Origin: a virus
DNA: 64,000 bases
Virus record (IMG/VR): IMGVR_UViG_3300031143_000004
Span: 1 to 64,000 of that record
Direction: 5' to 3' (one strand)
Shown: positions 7,437 through 14,153 of the stretch, in pieces
How positions within the stretch are numbered: the first letter of the stretch is position 1
Layout of the letters: every line of letters starts with the position of its first letter
Notes under the pieces: generated by a model
The model's input: only the letters and a program-made list of their open reading frames with translations
Databases searched by the model: none
What the model was told of the DNA's origin: nothing
Position numbers and translations under genes: made by a program

Positions 7437-7964
7437 TCACTGATGACGTATTTTTATTAAATCCTGATACATTATTCTATATGTTGAGTCTCCATCTGTT
7501 GTACCATCTGTTAATTTTCTAAGTTGGTCCATAGATAAAGCTTTAATCATATTCCTAATGGAAGAGAGAGTTCTATTATGTACTCTTAAAATATTAAGAT
7601 GTTCAAAACTGTCTTTAAGTTTAAGATTGAGATAACTCTCTTTGATATTGAACAGGTACTCATGGTTATTGAATTCAAACATTTCTCCTTCATCCATACT
7701 TACCTTGATAGAATTATAGTTAAGTGCCTGTGAATTGTTGATCATACCCAGTTTCTTTTGTAACCATTTAGGTGACGGTTGGAAACCACAATAAGTTGTT
7801 TGTAATACATTAGACTTGTAGTCTAACAGATCAGTAACGCTTAGGTTAAAGAACGTTTTAAATATAGACATCATGTGTTCATTGGATGATATACTAATAC
7901 CATACTTTATATGTTCACGCTGTCTTATTCTTATTACGGTTGTATGATCAAATAGATCAGTCAT
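7437..7964 (-). CDS. Hypothetical protein, 175 aa
   Basis: The ATG at 7964 (MTDLFDHTTVIRIRQREH) is chosen. An upstream TTG at 7973 would add three residues. The start overlaps the stop of the membrane-protein gene by 8 bases. The protein is soluble, helix-rich and weakly basic, with aromatic residues in the middle (QTTYCGFQPSPKWLQKKLGM) and repeated Leu in the last third (LKDSFEHLNILRVHNRTLSSIRNMIKALSMDQLRKL). No signature was recognised. It may act with the membrane protein upstream because of the coupling. Confidence 0.65.
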   Translation of the reverse strand: MTDLFDHTTVIRIRQREHIKYGISISSNEHMMSIFKTFFNLSVTDLLDYKSNVLQTTYCGFQPSPKWLQKKLGMINNSQALNYNSIKVSMDEGEMFEFNNHEYLFNIKESYLNLKLKDSFEHLNILRVHNRTLSSIRNMIKALSMDQLRKLTDGTTDGDSTYRIMYQDLIKIRHQ

Positions 7965-8250
7965 TCCAACCAAATGTGATCACGAAGAATGGAAATACTA
8001 TTCCAATCAATCCATTGTCCCAACCTATACCTATTGTGAACATTGGTACATATTCTATACCTACTTTGAATTTATGTTTTGGGTGTTGAAGATATAACAT
8101 AGCACAACCTATAAGAGCAGTCATGTCTACTATTCCTAATGCAAGGAACTCAATAGGTCCTGACAATAAGGTTATGATGATTATGTTCATGTATATTAAT
8201 GCTACTGGTACTATTAGTCCAGCTATTATTTTCTTGATAGTTACTTTCAT
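7957..8250 (-). CDS. Integral membrane protein, three helices, 97 aa
   Basis: Three hydrophobic segments are visible: residues 8-31 (IIAGLIVPVALIYMNIIIITLLSG), 35-54 (FLALGIVDMTALIGCAMLYL) and about 71-95 (FTIGIGWDNGLIGIVFPFFV). A short basic loop (HPKHKFK) lies between the second and third. The protein should sit in the inner membrane. It lies 22 bases after a small lipoprotein gene and is coupled to the next gene. Candidates are a superinfection-exclusion or holin-like protein. No lysis gene is adjacent, so neither is asserted. Confidence 0.75.
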   Translation of the reverse strand: MKVTIKKIIAGLIVPVALIYMNIIIITLLSGPIEFLALGIVDMTALIGCAMLYLQHPKHKFKVGIEYVPMFTIGIGWDNGLIGIVFPFFVITFGWND

Positions 8251-8272
8251 TTCTTTATTCTTTAATTTGTTA

Positions 8273-8425
8273 TTAATTGCCTAAGTGTATTGGACTGCCA
8301 CCACAACCACCCTTTTGGGTGCCACATGATGTAAATACAAATGCTAAGGCTGTTATGAGTAGTGTAAATAAGATTAGAGTCATTGCTCTATCAAATTTGT
8401 TTACTTCTTGGTTATGTTTGTTCAT
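8273..8425 (-). CDS. Small phage lipoprotein, 50 aa
   Basis: MNKHNQEVNKFDRAM is followed by a hydrophobic stretch (LILFTLLITALAFV) and the lipobox F-T-S-C with Cys34. Bacteroidota lipoboxes commonly end in S-C. The mature part would be only 17 residues, C-G-T-Q-K-G-G-C-G-G-S-P and a short tail, resembling very small host lipoproteins beginning SCGTKKGGC. Phage lipoproteins of this size usually alter the cell envelope, for example by blocking receptors or DNA entry of rivals. It lies directly before the three-helix membrane protein gene, perhaps as one envelope unit. Confidence 0.65.
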   Translation of the reverse strand: MNKHNQEVNKFDRAMTLILFTLLITALAFVFTSCGTQKGGCGGSPIHLGN

Positions 8426-8729
8426 GAGTTATTATTTTTGATGTTTGGGTAACTAGTATGCTTATCCTATAGAGAGAGAGACAACTAATAGTATAGTATC
8501 ATACATAGGAAACATCTTTATTGCTATAAACTCATATCCATGCACTATTGCAAGATATTTCAGCAGACCTATGTTAATGATAGCTATATATTATATAATG
8601 GTAACATATTAGTTCTATTGTGGTAATATGTGGTATTATGTGGGTATATGATGTCCCACTCATCATGTAACACCTGTATTTAATTAATTTCCCTACCAAT
8701 TAAAGAAGGAAAGATGAATTAAATAGGAT
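8426..8729. other. Gene-poor stretch before the structured RNA
   Basis: About 300 bases without a convincing gene. It contains an AG-repeat (gagagagagag near 8477-8487), AT-rich segments with TATATTATATAATGG near 8588-8602, and repeated ATATGTGG/TATGTGGG words near 8625-8650. Short minus-strand frames of about 30 codons are present without start context. It probably serves as leader and control region for the lipoprotein operon. Confidence 0.4.
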
Positions 8730-8802
8730 GTAGACGGATAAAGGTTAGATAAGGGACAAGTAACTAGTATTTAGTCACATTGTCCCTATAAGTTGCGTCC
8801 AC
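8730..8802 (-). ncRNA. Structured minus-strand RNA element (three stacked stems)
   Basis: On the minus strand, GTGGACG (8802-8796) pairs with CGTCTAC (8736-8730), AGGGACA (8787-8781) with TGTCCCT (8758-8752), and GTGACTA (8778-8772) with TAGTTAC (8766-8760), around the loop AATAC. Two pairs are G-U on this strand, whereas the plus-strand RNA would have A-C mismatches there. The fold therefore favours a minus-strand transcript. It could be a 5' UTR control element for the genes at 8425-7437 or a stable small RNA. No riboswitch class was recognised. Confidence 0.5.
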
Positions 8803-8817
8803 CCTTAAGGGAAGTAA

Positions 8818-8836
8818 AGGATACATCAAGTATCCT
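8818..8836 (-). terminator. Hairpin after the 102-aa gene
   Basis: AGGATAC (8818-8824) and GTATCCT (8830-8836) form a perfect 7-bp stem with a 5-base loop, 10 bases past the stop of the 8847-9155 gene. The following bases are TTTAC, a short U-tract. A palindrome CCCTTAAGGG lies just beyond (8802-8811). Confidence 0.6.
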
Positions 8837-8846
8837 CACATATACA

Positions 8847-9155
8847 TTACGCAGGTGTTACCCATTGTAATGTTGTCATCATTGGAGACCCGTCATCATT
8901 CTTGTTGTTACGGTCTTCAACAAAGTTTCCAGACATTTTGAAACCTTTAAGCTCCTGATTAGGTTTAAGCTTAAGGTCTCGTGGATCAATATCCACTAGA
9001 CAAAGCAAACCAAACTGTAAGTTTGTTTGAGTTCTGGCTTGAACTTGCTTAGGACCATCTACTGTGTTGATGGTTACAGTCTCAGTAGATGCTACTGCTG
9101 ACTTACAAACGATTGTGTTTGACCCCTCAGGGATTTTGTGAAAGAATACTGACAT
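8847..9155 (-). CDS. Hypothetical beta-rich protein, 102 aa
   Basis: Starts at ATG 9155 (MSVFFHKIPEGSN), preceded by an A/T-rich leader like that of other genes. A GTG 84 bases upstream extends the frame but lacks such context and would cross the promoter region. The product is made of beta strands (NTIVCKSAVASTETVTINTVDGPKQVQARTQ) and has a C-terminal stretch LKGFKMSGNFVEDRNNKNDDGSPMMTTLQWVTPA. It resembles a single OB or jelly-roll domain, so ssDNA binding is possible but unproven. It is the first gene of the minus module and has its own promoter and terminator, so it is likely strongly and early expressed. Confidence 0.65.
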   Translation of the reverse strand: MSVFFHKIPEGSNTIVCKSAVASTETVTINTVDGPKQVQARTQTNLQFGLLCLVDIDPRDLKLKPNQELKGFKMSGNFVEDRNNKNDDGSPMMTTLQWVTPA

Positions 9156-9244
9156 AATATGATTTTTTTGGTTGTATACCCAATGGGGGTACACCTCTAC
9201 CTTTTTTAAGCTGGGGAGCAGAACAGTAGGACCTAACACTCATG

Positions 9245-9256
9245 CCACATATACAA
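9245..9256 (-). promoter_or_regulatory. Divergent promoter candidate, minus strand
   Basis: The minus strand reads TTGTATATGTGG about 90 bases before the ATG at 9155. The TTGTATAT core is the same as in the plus-strand promoter 36 bases away. Confidence 0.4.
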
Positions 9257-9288
9257 TTTTTCATTTAAGAATTTTTTATGTGGTGGGA

Positions 9289-9317
9289 TTTTTGTATATT
9301 GAAAGGGTAGGGGGGGG
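9289..9317 (+). promoter_or_regulatory. Plus-strand promoter candidate with a G8 tract
   Basis: TTTTTGTATATTGAAAG (9289-9305) contains the TTGTATATT core found before other plus-strand genes. It is followed by GGGTA and a run of eight G (9310-9317), the longest G tract noticed in this AT-rich window, near the probable transcript start. The first gene begins at 9372. Confidence 0.45.
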
Positions 9318-9371
9318 TTTGTTTAACAATCCATCTTTTATAAGAAAGAAGTACTAACCAAAAAATAATAA

Positions 9372-9737
9372 ATGAATATTCCTAAATTCTTTAGATTTTT
9401 TTTTATTAATTTTGAAACCAAAAAATTAGAACATATGTCTGTAAATGACCCACTAGATAAGTATGATAAGTTAGATGAATATCAAATACAAGAAGCTGAG
9501 TATATAATAATGGATAAGGCGTTTAGGAATTCTTTTATGATCGTTACTAAAAAGAAAACCTTTGAAGAAGTAATGGAGTCTAAGGATGGTGCTTTATTAG
9601 CACATAATCCTGATGATGGTATTACGGATTATGAATTGGAAAACATGATGCAGTATTTCGTAGATGAAGAAGAATATGAGAAGTGTGCTGTTCTTAAAAA
9701 AATGTATCCAAAGATCAAGTGGGATATTCTTACTTAA
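9372..9737 (+). CDS. Hypothetical protein with a UVR-like helical hairpin, 121 aa
   Basis: First gene of the plus-strand module. MNIPKFFRFFFINFETKKLEHMSVND leads into an acidic helical body. The end, LENMMQYFVDEEEYEKCAVLKKMY, matches in spacing the UVR motif (E-E-Y-E-x-A-A-x-L-R-D), a short helical hairpin in UvrB, UvrC and Clp proteins that mediates protein contacts. That match is the only clue. It lies 9 bases before the PhoH gene, so a joint role is possible. Confidence 0.7.
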   Translation: MNIPKFFRFFFINFETKKLEHMSVNDPLDKYDKLDEYQIQEAEYIIMDKAFRNSFMIVTKKKTFEEVMESKDGALLAHNPDDGITDYELENMMQYFVDEEEYEKCAVLKKMYPKIKWDILT

Positions 9738-9746
9738 AATAATTTT

Positions 9747-10406
9747 ATGAATAATAAAGAAAAGACTCCCCCAAAGGGAGCAATAAGTTTTTCTATTACA
9801 TTATCTGATGAACAAAAGGTAGCTAAGGCAGAAATTCTGAAAAATCCGTTTAACTTTATAATAGGTAAAGCGGGAAGTGGTAAAACTCTTTTAGCCGTAC
9901 AGGTTGCATTAGATCAAGTTTTCAAACGCCAATATGATAAGATCATAATTACTAGACCAACTATATCTACTGAGGATAATGGGTTCTTACCTGGATCTGA
10001 ACGTGAGAAGATGGAACCATGGTTAGTACCTATCCGTTCTAATATGCGTAAGGTTTATAATAAATCAGATAAGTTAGAAAAAATGGAAAAGGATGAGACT
10101 ATTGAATTAGTATCCCTAGCTCACTTTAGAGGGCGTACATTTGATAATGCAGTAGTCATAGTAGATGAGTTCCAAAATCTAACTAGAGGACAGCTAGCAA
10201 TGGCTATAGGTAGGTTAGGTAAGGATTCTAAGATAATCTTCTGTGGAGATTCATATCAAATAGATCTAAAGGACAAGAACTGGTCTGCATATCATGACAT
10301 GGCTAAGTTAACTAATTCTAAGTTTGTATTTAAAGCTGTATTGGAAGATTCACATAGACATGCTGCAATAGATGAGCTGTTAGAATTATTAAATGGTTAT
10401 CATTAA
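9747..10406 (+). CDS. phoH: PhoH-like ATPase
   Basis: 219 residues. Walker A G-K-A-G-S-G-K-T is at 40-47, the conserved IITRP-T follows at 67-71, GFLPGSEREKMEPWLVPI (the family signature) at about 79-96, Walker B VIVDEFQN at 137-144, and FCGDSYQID near 170. The order is exactly that of the PhoH family, P-loop NTPases related to the RecA-like core of SF1 helicases and common in phages. The cellular role is debated (RNA or nucleotide metabolism). Length and motifs are complete. It is transcribed with the UVR-like gene before it and followed by a weak hairpin. Confidence 0.95.
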   Translation: MNNKEKTPPKGAISFSITLSDEQKVAKAEILKNPFNFIIGKAGSGKTLLAVQVALDQVFKRQYDKIIITRPTISTEDNGFLPGSEREKMEPWLVPIRSNMRKVYNKSDKLEKMEKDETIELVSLAHFRGRTFDNAVVIVDEFQNLTRGQLAMAIGRLGKDSKIIFCGDSYQIDLKDKNWSAYHDMAKLTNSKFVFKAVLEDSHRHAAIDELLELLNGYH

Positions 10407-10412
10407 ATATAA

Positions 10413-10430
10413 AACGTCACCCATGGCGTT
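10413..10430 (+). terminator. Weak hairpin after phoH
   Basis: AACGTC (10413-10418) pairs with GGCGTT (10425-10430) including one G-U pair, with a 6-base loop. No T tract follows, so it is at best a partial terminator. Confidence 0.3.
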
Positions 10431-10478
10431 ATAGATAAAATAAAAGTATTTACACTTTATTTATTTAAACTTTTTTTG

Positions 10479-10486
10479 TATCTTTG
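10479..10486 (+). promoter_or_regulatory. Bacteroidota-type promoter box TATCTTTG
   Basis: TATCTTTG matches the TAnnTTTG -7 element. It is preceded by a T7 run and followed by the start codon 38 bases later. It drives the operon from 10524 towards the terminase and portal. Confidence 0.65.
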
Positions 10487-10523
10487 TACTATAATTAACT
10501 ATTAATAATTTAAAACCAATATT

Positions 10524-10865
10524 ATGGCAGATCAAAGTGCGGGTAACTACTCTGATGAAGAGGTGCAGTTATCAAAAGAAGAAGTAGAAGCAAGAAGAGC
10601 TGAAGTAACAGCTTATTACAAAGACAGTATCAAAGACCTTAAAGTTCAGAAAGAATATGAGGAATTATTAAGAGACATTGAGGTAACTCGTTCTGAAAGA
10701 GTACAATCTCAAATGTATCTTGCTCAAATGATGTCAGGACCTAAAGAAGGAAATCCAGAAGATATAAACAGTGCAAGATCAGAAGCTGTAAGACAAGCAT
10801 CAGAAGATTGGGATGCAGATCAAGCTAAAGCTCCACCAAAGAGAACTCTTAAAAAACAAGACTAA
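10524..10865 (+). CDS. Hypothetical charged helical protein, 113 aa
   Basis: MADQSAGNYSDEEVQLSKEEVEARRAEVTAYYKDSIKDLKVQKEYEELLRDIEVTRSERVQSQMYLAQMM is one long charged helix, probably coiled coil (residues 14-72), followed by a disordered tail ending in a basic PPKRTLKKQD. The stop overlaps the next ATG (TAATG). Small coiled-coil proteins at the head of the morphogenesis operon are often assembly factors. No family was recognised. Confidence 0.7.
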   Translation: MADQSAGNYSDEEVQLSKEEVEARRAEVTAYYKDSIKDLKVQKEYEELLRDIEVTRSERVQSQMYLAQMMSGPKEGNPEDINSARSEAVRQASEDWDADQAKAPPKRTLKKQD

Positions 10866-11488
10866 TGAAGTACGGGAGAGAGGTGCTTCAAAGAGCTTTA
10901 GATTCTAAAGGATATAAGTATTTTACAAATGGTGATTATAATTTAAATATTATAGGTATTAGAAATGCTGATACTGATGATATGGTTACAAATAAATTTG
11001 ATGACACTATAACATTATCCTATAAGAAAGATGGAGAGTGGCAGTATCATGAATTTGATTGTACCACTGATCCTGGAACCCATTGGGTAGATAATATATT
11101 AAATGAGGATGGTGTAGCTATTTTAAAACCTGGACAATATCCTAAGTCTCATAAGATCAGAAAGCATCAAGGTAAGTATGAAGCATTAGGTCAACAAAAT
11201 CCTGTAACTGTTTATAGAGATAAGAATAGAGATGATATTTACAATATGAATAAAGAAAATACTGATACTGGTTTATTTGGTATCAATATTCATAGAGCTA
11301 CTAGCCGTGTTGGAAAAACTTCAACTCAAGTGGATAAGTGGTCAGCAGGATGTCAAGTTATTGCATCTAATGATGATTTTAAATTGTTTATGAAGATATG
11401 TAGAAAAGCTAAAGCTGTATGGAGTAACAACTTTACTTATACTTTAATAACAAGCAAAGAAACTGATAGGACAAAAACCTGGATATAA
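10865..11488 (+). CDS. L,D-transpeptidase/endolysin-like enzyme (H...SxGC signature)
   Basis: 207 residues. The key stretch is FGINIHRA with His143, then W-S-A-G-C-Q-V-I with Cys163. This is the H-x(15-20)-S-x-G-C pattern of YkuD L,D-transpeptidases and of related small phage peptidoglycan enzymes. The N-terminal half is beta-rich (YNLNIIGIRNAD, DTITLSYKKDGEWQYHEFDCTTDPG), which also suits a YkuD-type fold. There is no signal peptide, so release would need a holin, or the protein may be a virion component. A role in cutting or remodelling the host cell wall is inferred. Catalysis is plausible because both His and Cys are present. It is coupled to both neighbours by TAATG. Confidence 0.65.
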   Translation: MKYGREVLQRALDSKGYKYFTNGDYNLNIIGIRNADTDDMVTNKFDDTITLSYKKDGEWQYHEFDCTTDPGTHWVDNILNEDGVAILKPGQYPKSHKIRKHQGKYEALGQQNPVTVYRDKNRDDIYNMNKENTDTGLFGINIHRATSRVGKTSTQVDKWSAGCQVIASNDDFKLFMKICRKAKAVWSNNFTYTLITSKETDRTKTWI

Positions 11489-11847
11489 TGATAGTAAAGA
11501 AAGTAGAAAAAAAAGTTAGGATGAGTAAGGATGAGGTTATAAAATACCAAATCCTTACTTATTGCTTTCTTAATGACATACAAATAAGCTTGTCAGATTT
11601 ATTATGTTTATCTGAACTTGCAAAATTAGAAAGTGCAGAACTTACAAAGTTTTGTTCTCTTATATCAGATAAAAAGATATTTAAGAGTTCACAGTCTTGT
11701 AGAAATGCAATTACTAAGGCAAGTAAGAAAGATCTAATAATCAAAACAGGAATTAATAAAAAGAACATTACACTAAATCCAAAAATAGAGATACAAACAA
11801 AAGGTACTATATTATTGGATTATAAATTATTAGGAGTTGAATCCTAA
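11488..11847 (+). CDS. Hypothetical protein, 119 aa, possible winged helix
   Basis: MIVKKVEKKVRMSKDEVIKYQILTYCFLNDIQISLSDLLCLSELAKL is followed by a helical region (AELTKFCSLISDKKIFKSSQSCRNAITKASKKDLIIKTG) and a beta stretch (KNITLNPKIEIQTKGTILLDYKLLG). The sequence of helices followed by a strand pair resembles a winged helix, and the C(R)NAITKASKKDLI part would be the recognition helix. There is weak support for DNA binding. It overlaps the next gene by 11 bases and belongs to the operon leading to the packaging genes. Confidence 0.65.
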   Translation: MIVKKVEKKVRMSKDEVIKYQILTYCFLNDIQISLSDLLCLSELAKLESAELTKFCSLISDKKIFKSSQSCRNAITKASKKDLIIKTGINKKNITLNPKIEIQTKGTILLDYKLLGVES

Positions 11848-12196
11848 AAAGTATAAAGATCTTTATCCTGAAATTGCAAAAGAATGCAATGCACATGCTG
11901 ACTTAGTTGGTAATCTAGTATCTTTTTATTATGGTAGAGTTAGAAAAGCTTTATCTGATTTAGATGCAAGTAAAATATACATACCAAATTTAGGAACTTT
12001 TACACTAAGAAAGAAAAGGTTAGAAAAAAGTATTAATAGAAACAAGGATATTCTTGGTAACATTCAAAAAAATACTTACAAAGGATATGGTAAACACATA
12101 CCTGTAAAAGAAAAGATTGAGATACTTGAAAAGGCATTAGCTAATATGAATGAAGAATTAGAAACCAAAAATAAATTTAGAGATGAAAATAATTAA
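11837..12196 (+). CDS. IHF/HU-like DNA-bending protein (TTG start)
   Basis: 119 residues. ADLVGNLVSFYYGRVRKALSDLDASKIYIPNLGTFTLRKKRLEKSI follows the HU/IHF layout: a helix of the V-x-x-F-Y-x-x-V-R-K-x-L type, then the I-x-I-P-N-L-G-T-F-x-L-R beta strand leading into the DNA-binding arm. The rest is a long charged helix instead of the second half of HU, so it is a variant. crAss-like phages are known to encode IHF-like subunits. The only in-frame start is TTG at 11837 (an in-frame TAG lies just upstream). AGGAG abuts it, and it overlaps the previous gene by 11 bases. DNA condensation for replication or packaging is the likely role. Confidence 0.65.
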   Translation: MNPKKYKDLYPEIAKECNAHADLVGNLVSFYYGRVRKALSDLDASKIYIPNLGTFTLRKKRLEKSINRNKDILGNIQKNTYKGYGKHIPVKEKIEILEKALANMNEELETKNKFRDENN

Positions 12197-12503
12197 ACTA
12201 TTATCTGCAATTAAAAATGTTGATCAAATTTTTGAAGGTGTTAAAAATAACATTTTCAGATCTGATGATGTTGAACTTGTTGCAGCTGAAAGATGGGATA
12301 TATGTAAAGAGTGTCCATCTCTTGATAATGCAGGTAAAAATTGTGCAGCTCCAGGAACACAACCTTGTTGTTCTGATTGTGGGTGCTCATTGGGTTTTAA
12401 ATTGAGAGCTTTATCATCTTCATGTCCAGTAGGACAATGGGATGCAGTACTATCTGAGGAGTTAGAAAAACAATTTAAAGATAAAACAGGATATAAAGAA
12501 TAA
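12183..12503 (+). CDS. Cys-rich zinc-ribbon-like small protein, 106 aa
   Basis: The central part reads ICKECPSL ... CAAPGTQPCCSDCGCSL ... SSSCPVGQWDA. The first C-x2-C pair and the later C-x2-C-x-C plus CP-x-G-x-W make a likely zinc site of the knuckle type. The N-terminus is a basic amphipathic helix (MKIIKLLSAIKNVDQIFEGVKNNIF). Proteins of this pattern are common, small and uncharacterised in phages of Bacteroidota. It overlaps the previous gene by 14 bases. A DNA- or protein-binding adaptor is likely, and no enzyme motif is seen. Confidence 0.75.
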   Translation: MKIIKLLSAIKNVDQIFEGVKNNIFRSDDVELVAAERWDICKECPSLDNAGKNCAAPGTQPCCSDCGCSLGFKLRALSSSCPVGQWDAVLSEELEKQFKDKTGYKE

Positions 12504-12507
12504 AATT

Positions 12508-13335
12508 ATGGCAGTTATATTTAAAGAAGAAGGTCACATATATGAGAGTCTAGATGATAATCTAGATAAAGATAAAATCAACTGGACTAGTGTTACTAGT
12601 TTTGTAGGGAAGTTTAAACCTAAATTTGATGCTAAAGGTCAGGCAAAAAAGTCTGGTAAGAATAAGAGGTCTAAGTGGTATGGTATGACACAAAAAGAAA
12701 TACTAGATGCTTGGAGTAATGAGACAGATAGAGCAATTGGTTTAGGTAATTGGTATCATAACCAAAGAGAAGAAAACATTTGTGAGTTTAATACTATTGA
12801 AAGAGAAGGTGTTAACTTACCTATTGTAAGACCTACTATAGATAAGGCAGGTATTAAGATTGCACCAGACCAAAAGTTAGAGGACGGTGTTTATCCAGAA
12901 CTTTTTGTATATCTAAAATCATTAGCTATATGTGGTCAAGCTGATTTAGTTAGTATTGTTAATGGTAAGATTAATATACTTGATTATAAAACCAATAAGG
13001 AAATAAAGGAAAAAGGATATACAAACTGGGAGGGTATTACTTCAAAAATGTATAATCCTGTAAGTGATCTTGATGATTGTAATCTAAGTCATTATAACTT
13101 ACAATTAAGTTTATATGCTTATATTATTAAGAAGCATAACCCTAAATTGAAGATTGGCAAGTTAATAATTCAACATGTTTCCTTTGAGAAGGAAGGTGAG
13201 AATGAGTTTGGTTATCCAATAACTAAGTATAATGATCAAGATGAACCAATCATCAAAGAGATTAAAATGTATGAACTACAATACTTAAAAGATAAAGTAG
13301 ACAGTTTAATAATGTGGCTTAAAGATAATAAATAA
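12508..13335 (+). CDS. PD-(D/E)XK nuclease (RecB/Cas4-like exonuclease)
   Basis: 275 residues. The conserved core is Glu in Y-P-E-L-F-V-Y, Asp in A-I-C-G-Q-A-D-L-V, then I-L-D-Y-K-T-N-K (the D-x-K of the PD-(D/E)XK motif), and finally H-Y-N-L-Q-L-S-L-Y-A-Y-I-I (the Q-x3-Y motif of RecB-family nucleases). The N-terminal HIYESLDDN-T-S-V-T-x-F is the usual opening (V-T-S-V-T). It should be a metal-dependent DNA exonuclease for recombination, replication or packaging. The stop overlaps the next ATG (TAATG). It is complete and contains no helicase part. Confidence 0.9.
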   Translation: MAVIFKEEGHIYESLDDNLDKDKINWTSVTSFVGKFKPKFDAKGQAKKSGKNKRSKWYGMTQKEILDAWSNETDRAIGLGNWYHNQREENICEFNTIEREGVNLPIVRPTIDKAGIKIAPDQKLEDGVYPELFVYLKSLAICGQADLVSIVNGKINILDYKTNKEIKEKGYTNWEGITSKMYNPVSDLDDCNLSHYNLQLSLYAYIIKKHNPKLKIGKLIIQHVSFEKEGENEFGYPITKYNDQDEPIIKEIKMYELQYLKDKVDSLIMWLKDNK

Positions 13336-13853
13336 TGCTAGTAAAACTATTTGATATACAAAACGGAAAGGTGATACCTTCAGAACATTGTTATACAATT
13401 AAATCATTAAAATCTATTATGGATAAATATCCAGATACATTTTTATCTGTATATTTGTATATATTTTATATGACTTGTCCTGATCCAGATATGAATCCTT
13501 TTTTTAATATACCAGAACATGAAAAAGAAGATTTAATCATAGAAGAGGTGGGACTTGAAGAATCAACTGAAGATGTAGAGATAAGACAAGCTGTAGACAT
13601 GTGTAAAGAAATGTATCAAACACCAACGTTTAGAGCCTATAAAGGAATCAAGTCAATGCTTGATAGACTAGCTAGATATATGGAAACTACGTCTATAGAA
13701 CACGGTAGAGATGGAAATTTAACATCATTAGTAAACACTGCTGCAAAATTTGACCAGATTAGACAGTCATTTAAGGGTGCTTATAATGATATGAAAGATG
13801 AACAAAAAAGTTCTGTCCGTGGAGGGCAAGGACTTGCATATGACCAAATGTAA
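13335..13853 (+). CDS. Hypothetical protein just before groES and terminase, 172 aa
   Basis: MLVKLFDIQNGKVIPSEHCYTIKSLKSIMDKYPDTFLSVYLYIFYM is an alpha/beta start. Then comes an acidic linker and a helical C-terminal domain (IRQAVDMCKEMYQTPTFRAYKGIKSMLDRLARYMETTSIEHGRDGNLTSLVNTAAKFDQIRQSFKGAYNDMKDEQ). The arrangement of a DNA-packaging-side helical protein directly ahead of TerL would suit a terminase small subunit, but no HTH or oligomer signature is clear. No function is claimed. It is probably virus-specific. Confidence 0.7.
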   Translation: MLVKLFDIQNGKVIPSEHCYTIKSLKSIMDKYPDTFLSVYLYIFYMTCPDPDMNPFFNIPEHEKEDLIIEEVGLEESTEDVEIRQAVDMCKEMYQTPTFRAYKGIKSMLDRLARYMETTSIEHGRDGNLTSLVNTAAKFDQIRQSFKGAYNDMKDEQKSSVRGGQGLAYDQM

Positions 13854-13877
13854 TTATTAATATTTAAAACCAACAAC

Positions 13878-14153
13878 ATGAAAAAAGTAATACCAATGGG
13901 AAGAAGAGTTCTCGTTAAACAAGATGCAAAGATTGAAAAGATAAAGAATGGATTAATCTATTTACCTGAGTCTGAACAACATCAACCTCCTATGGGATAT
14001 GTTGTATCTACAGGACCTAAGTGTGAACAAGTAAAAGAAGGTGATTATATACAATGGCCACTAGAAATTAATACTACTAGTATGTTACATGATGAAGAAG
14101 AACATCTTGTTATTGATGAAGCAGCTATTATTGCTGTAATGATGGATGTATAA
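13878..14153 (+). CDS. groES: GroES co-chaperonin, phage-encoded
   Basis: 91 residues, close to the family's usual 95-100. It begins V-I-P-M-G-R-R-V-L-V-K-Q-D (the GroES start P-x-x-x-R-V-L-V-K), then the mobile loop region KIEKIKNGLIYLPESE with the hydrophobic tripeptide that docks to GroEL, then G-Y-V-V-S-T-G-P-K-x-x-x-V-K-E-G-D-Y-I-Q-W, and ends I-D-E-A-A-I-I-A-V. It should cap the GroEL encoded at 1483-3117, or that of the host. It overlaps TerL by 8 bases and sits at the head of the capsid genes, a placement like T4 gp31 in purpose. The mobile loop is more basic than in host proteins. Confidence 0.92.
   Translation: MKKVIPMGRRVLVKQDAKIEKIKNGLIYLPESEQHQPPMGYVVSTGPKCEQVKEGDYIQWPLEINTTSMLHDEEEHLVIDEAAIIAVMMDV

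Noticed and set aside
8462-8545. Hydrophobic minus-strand frame (27 codons from GTG)
   Set aside because: No ATG, no coupling with a neighbour, and AT-rich noncoding DNA easily yields hydrophobic codons.
9172-9357. Plus-strand ORF in the divergent promoter region
   Set aside because: It runs across both promoter motifs and the G8 tract, has no leader and reads like chance composition.
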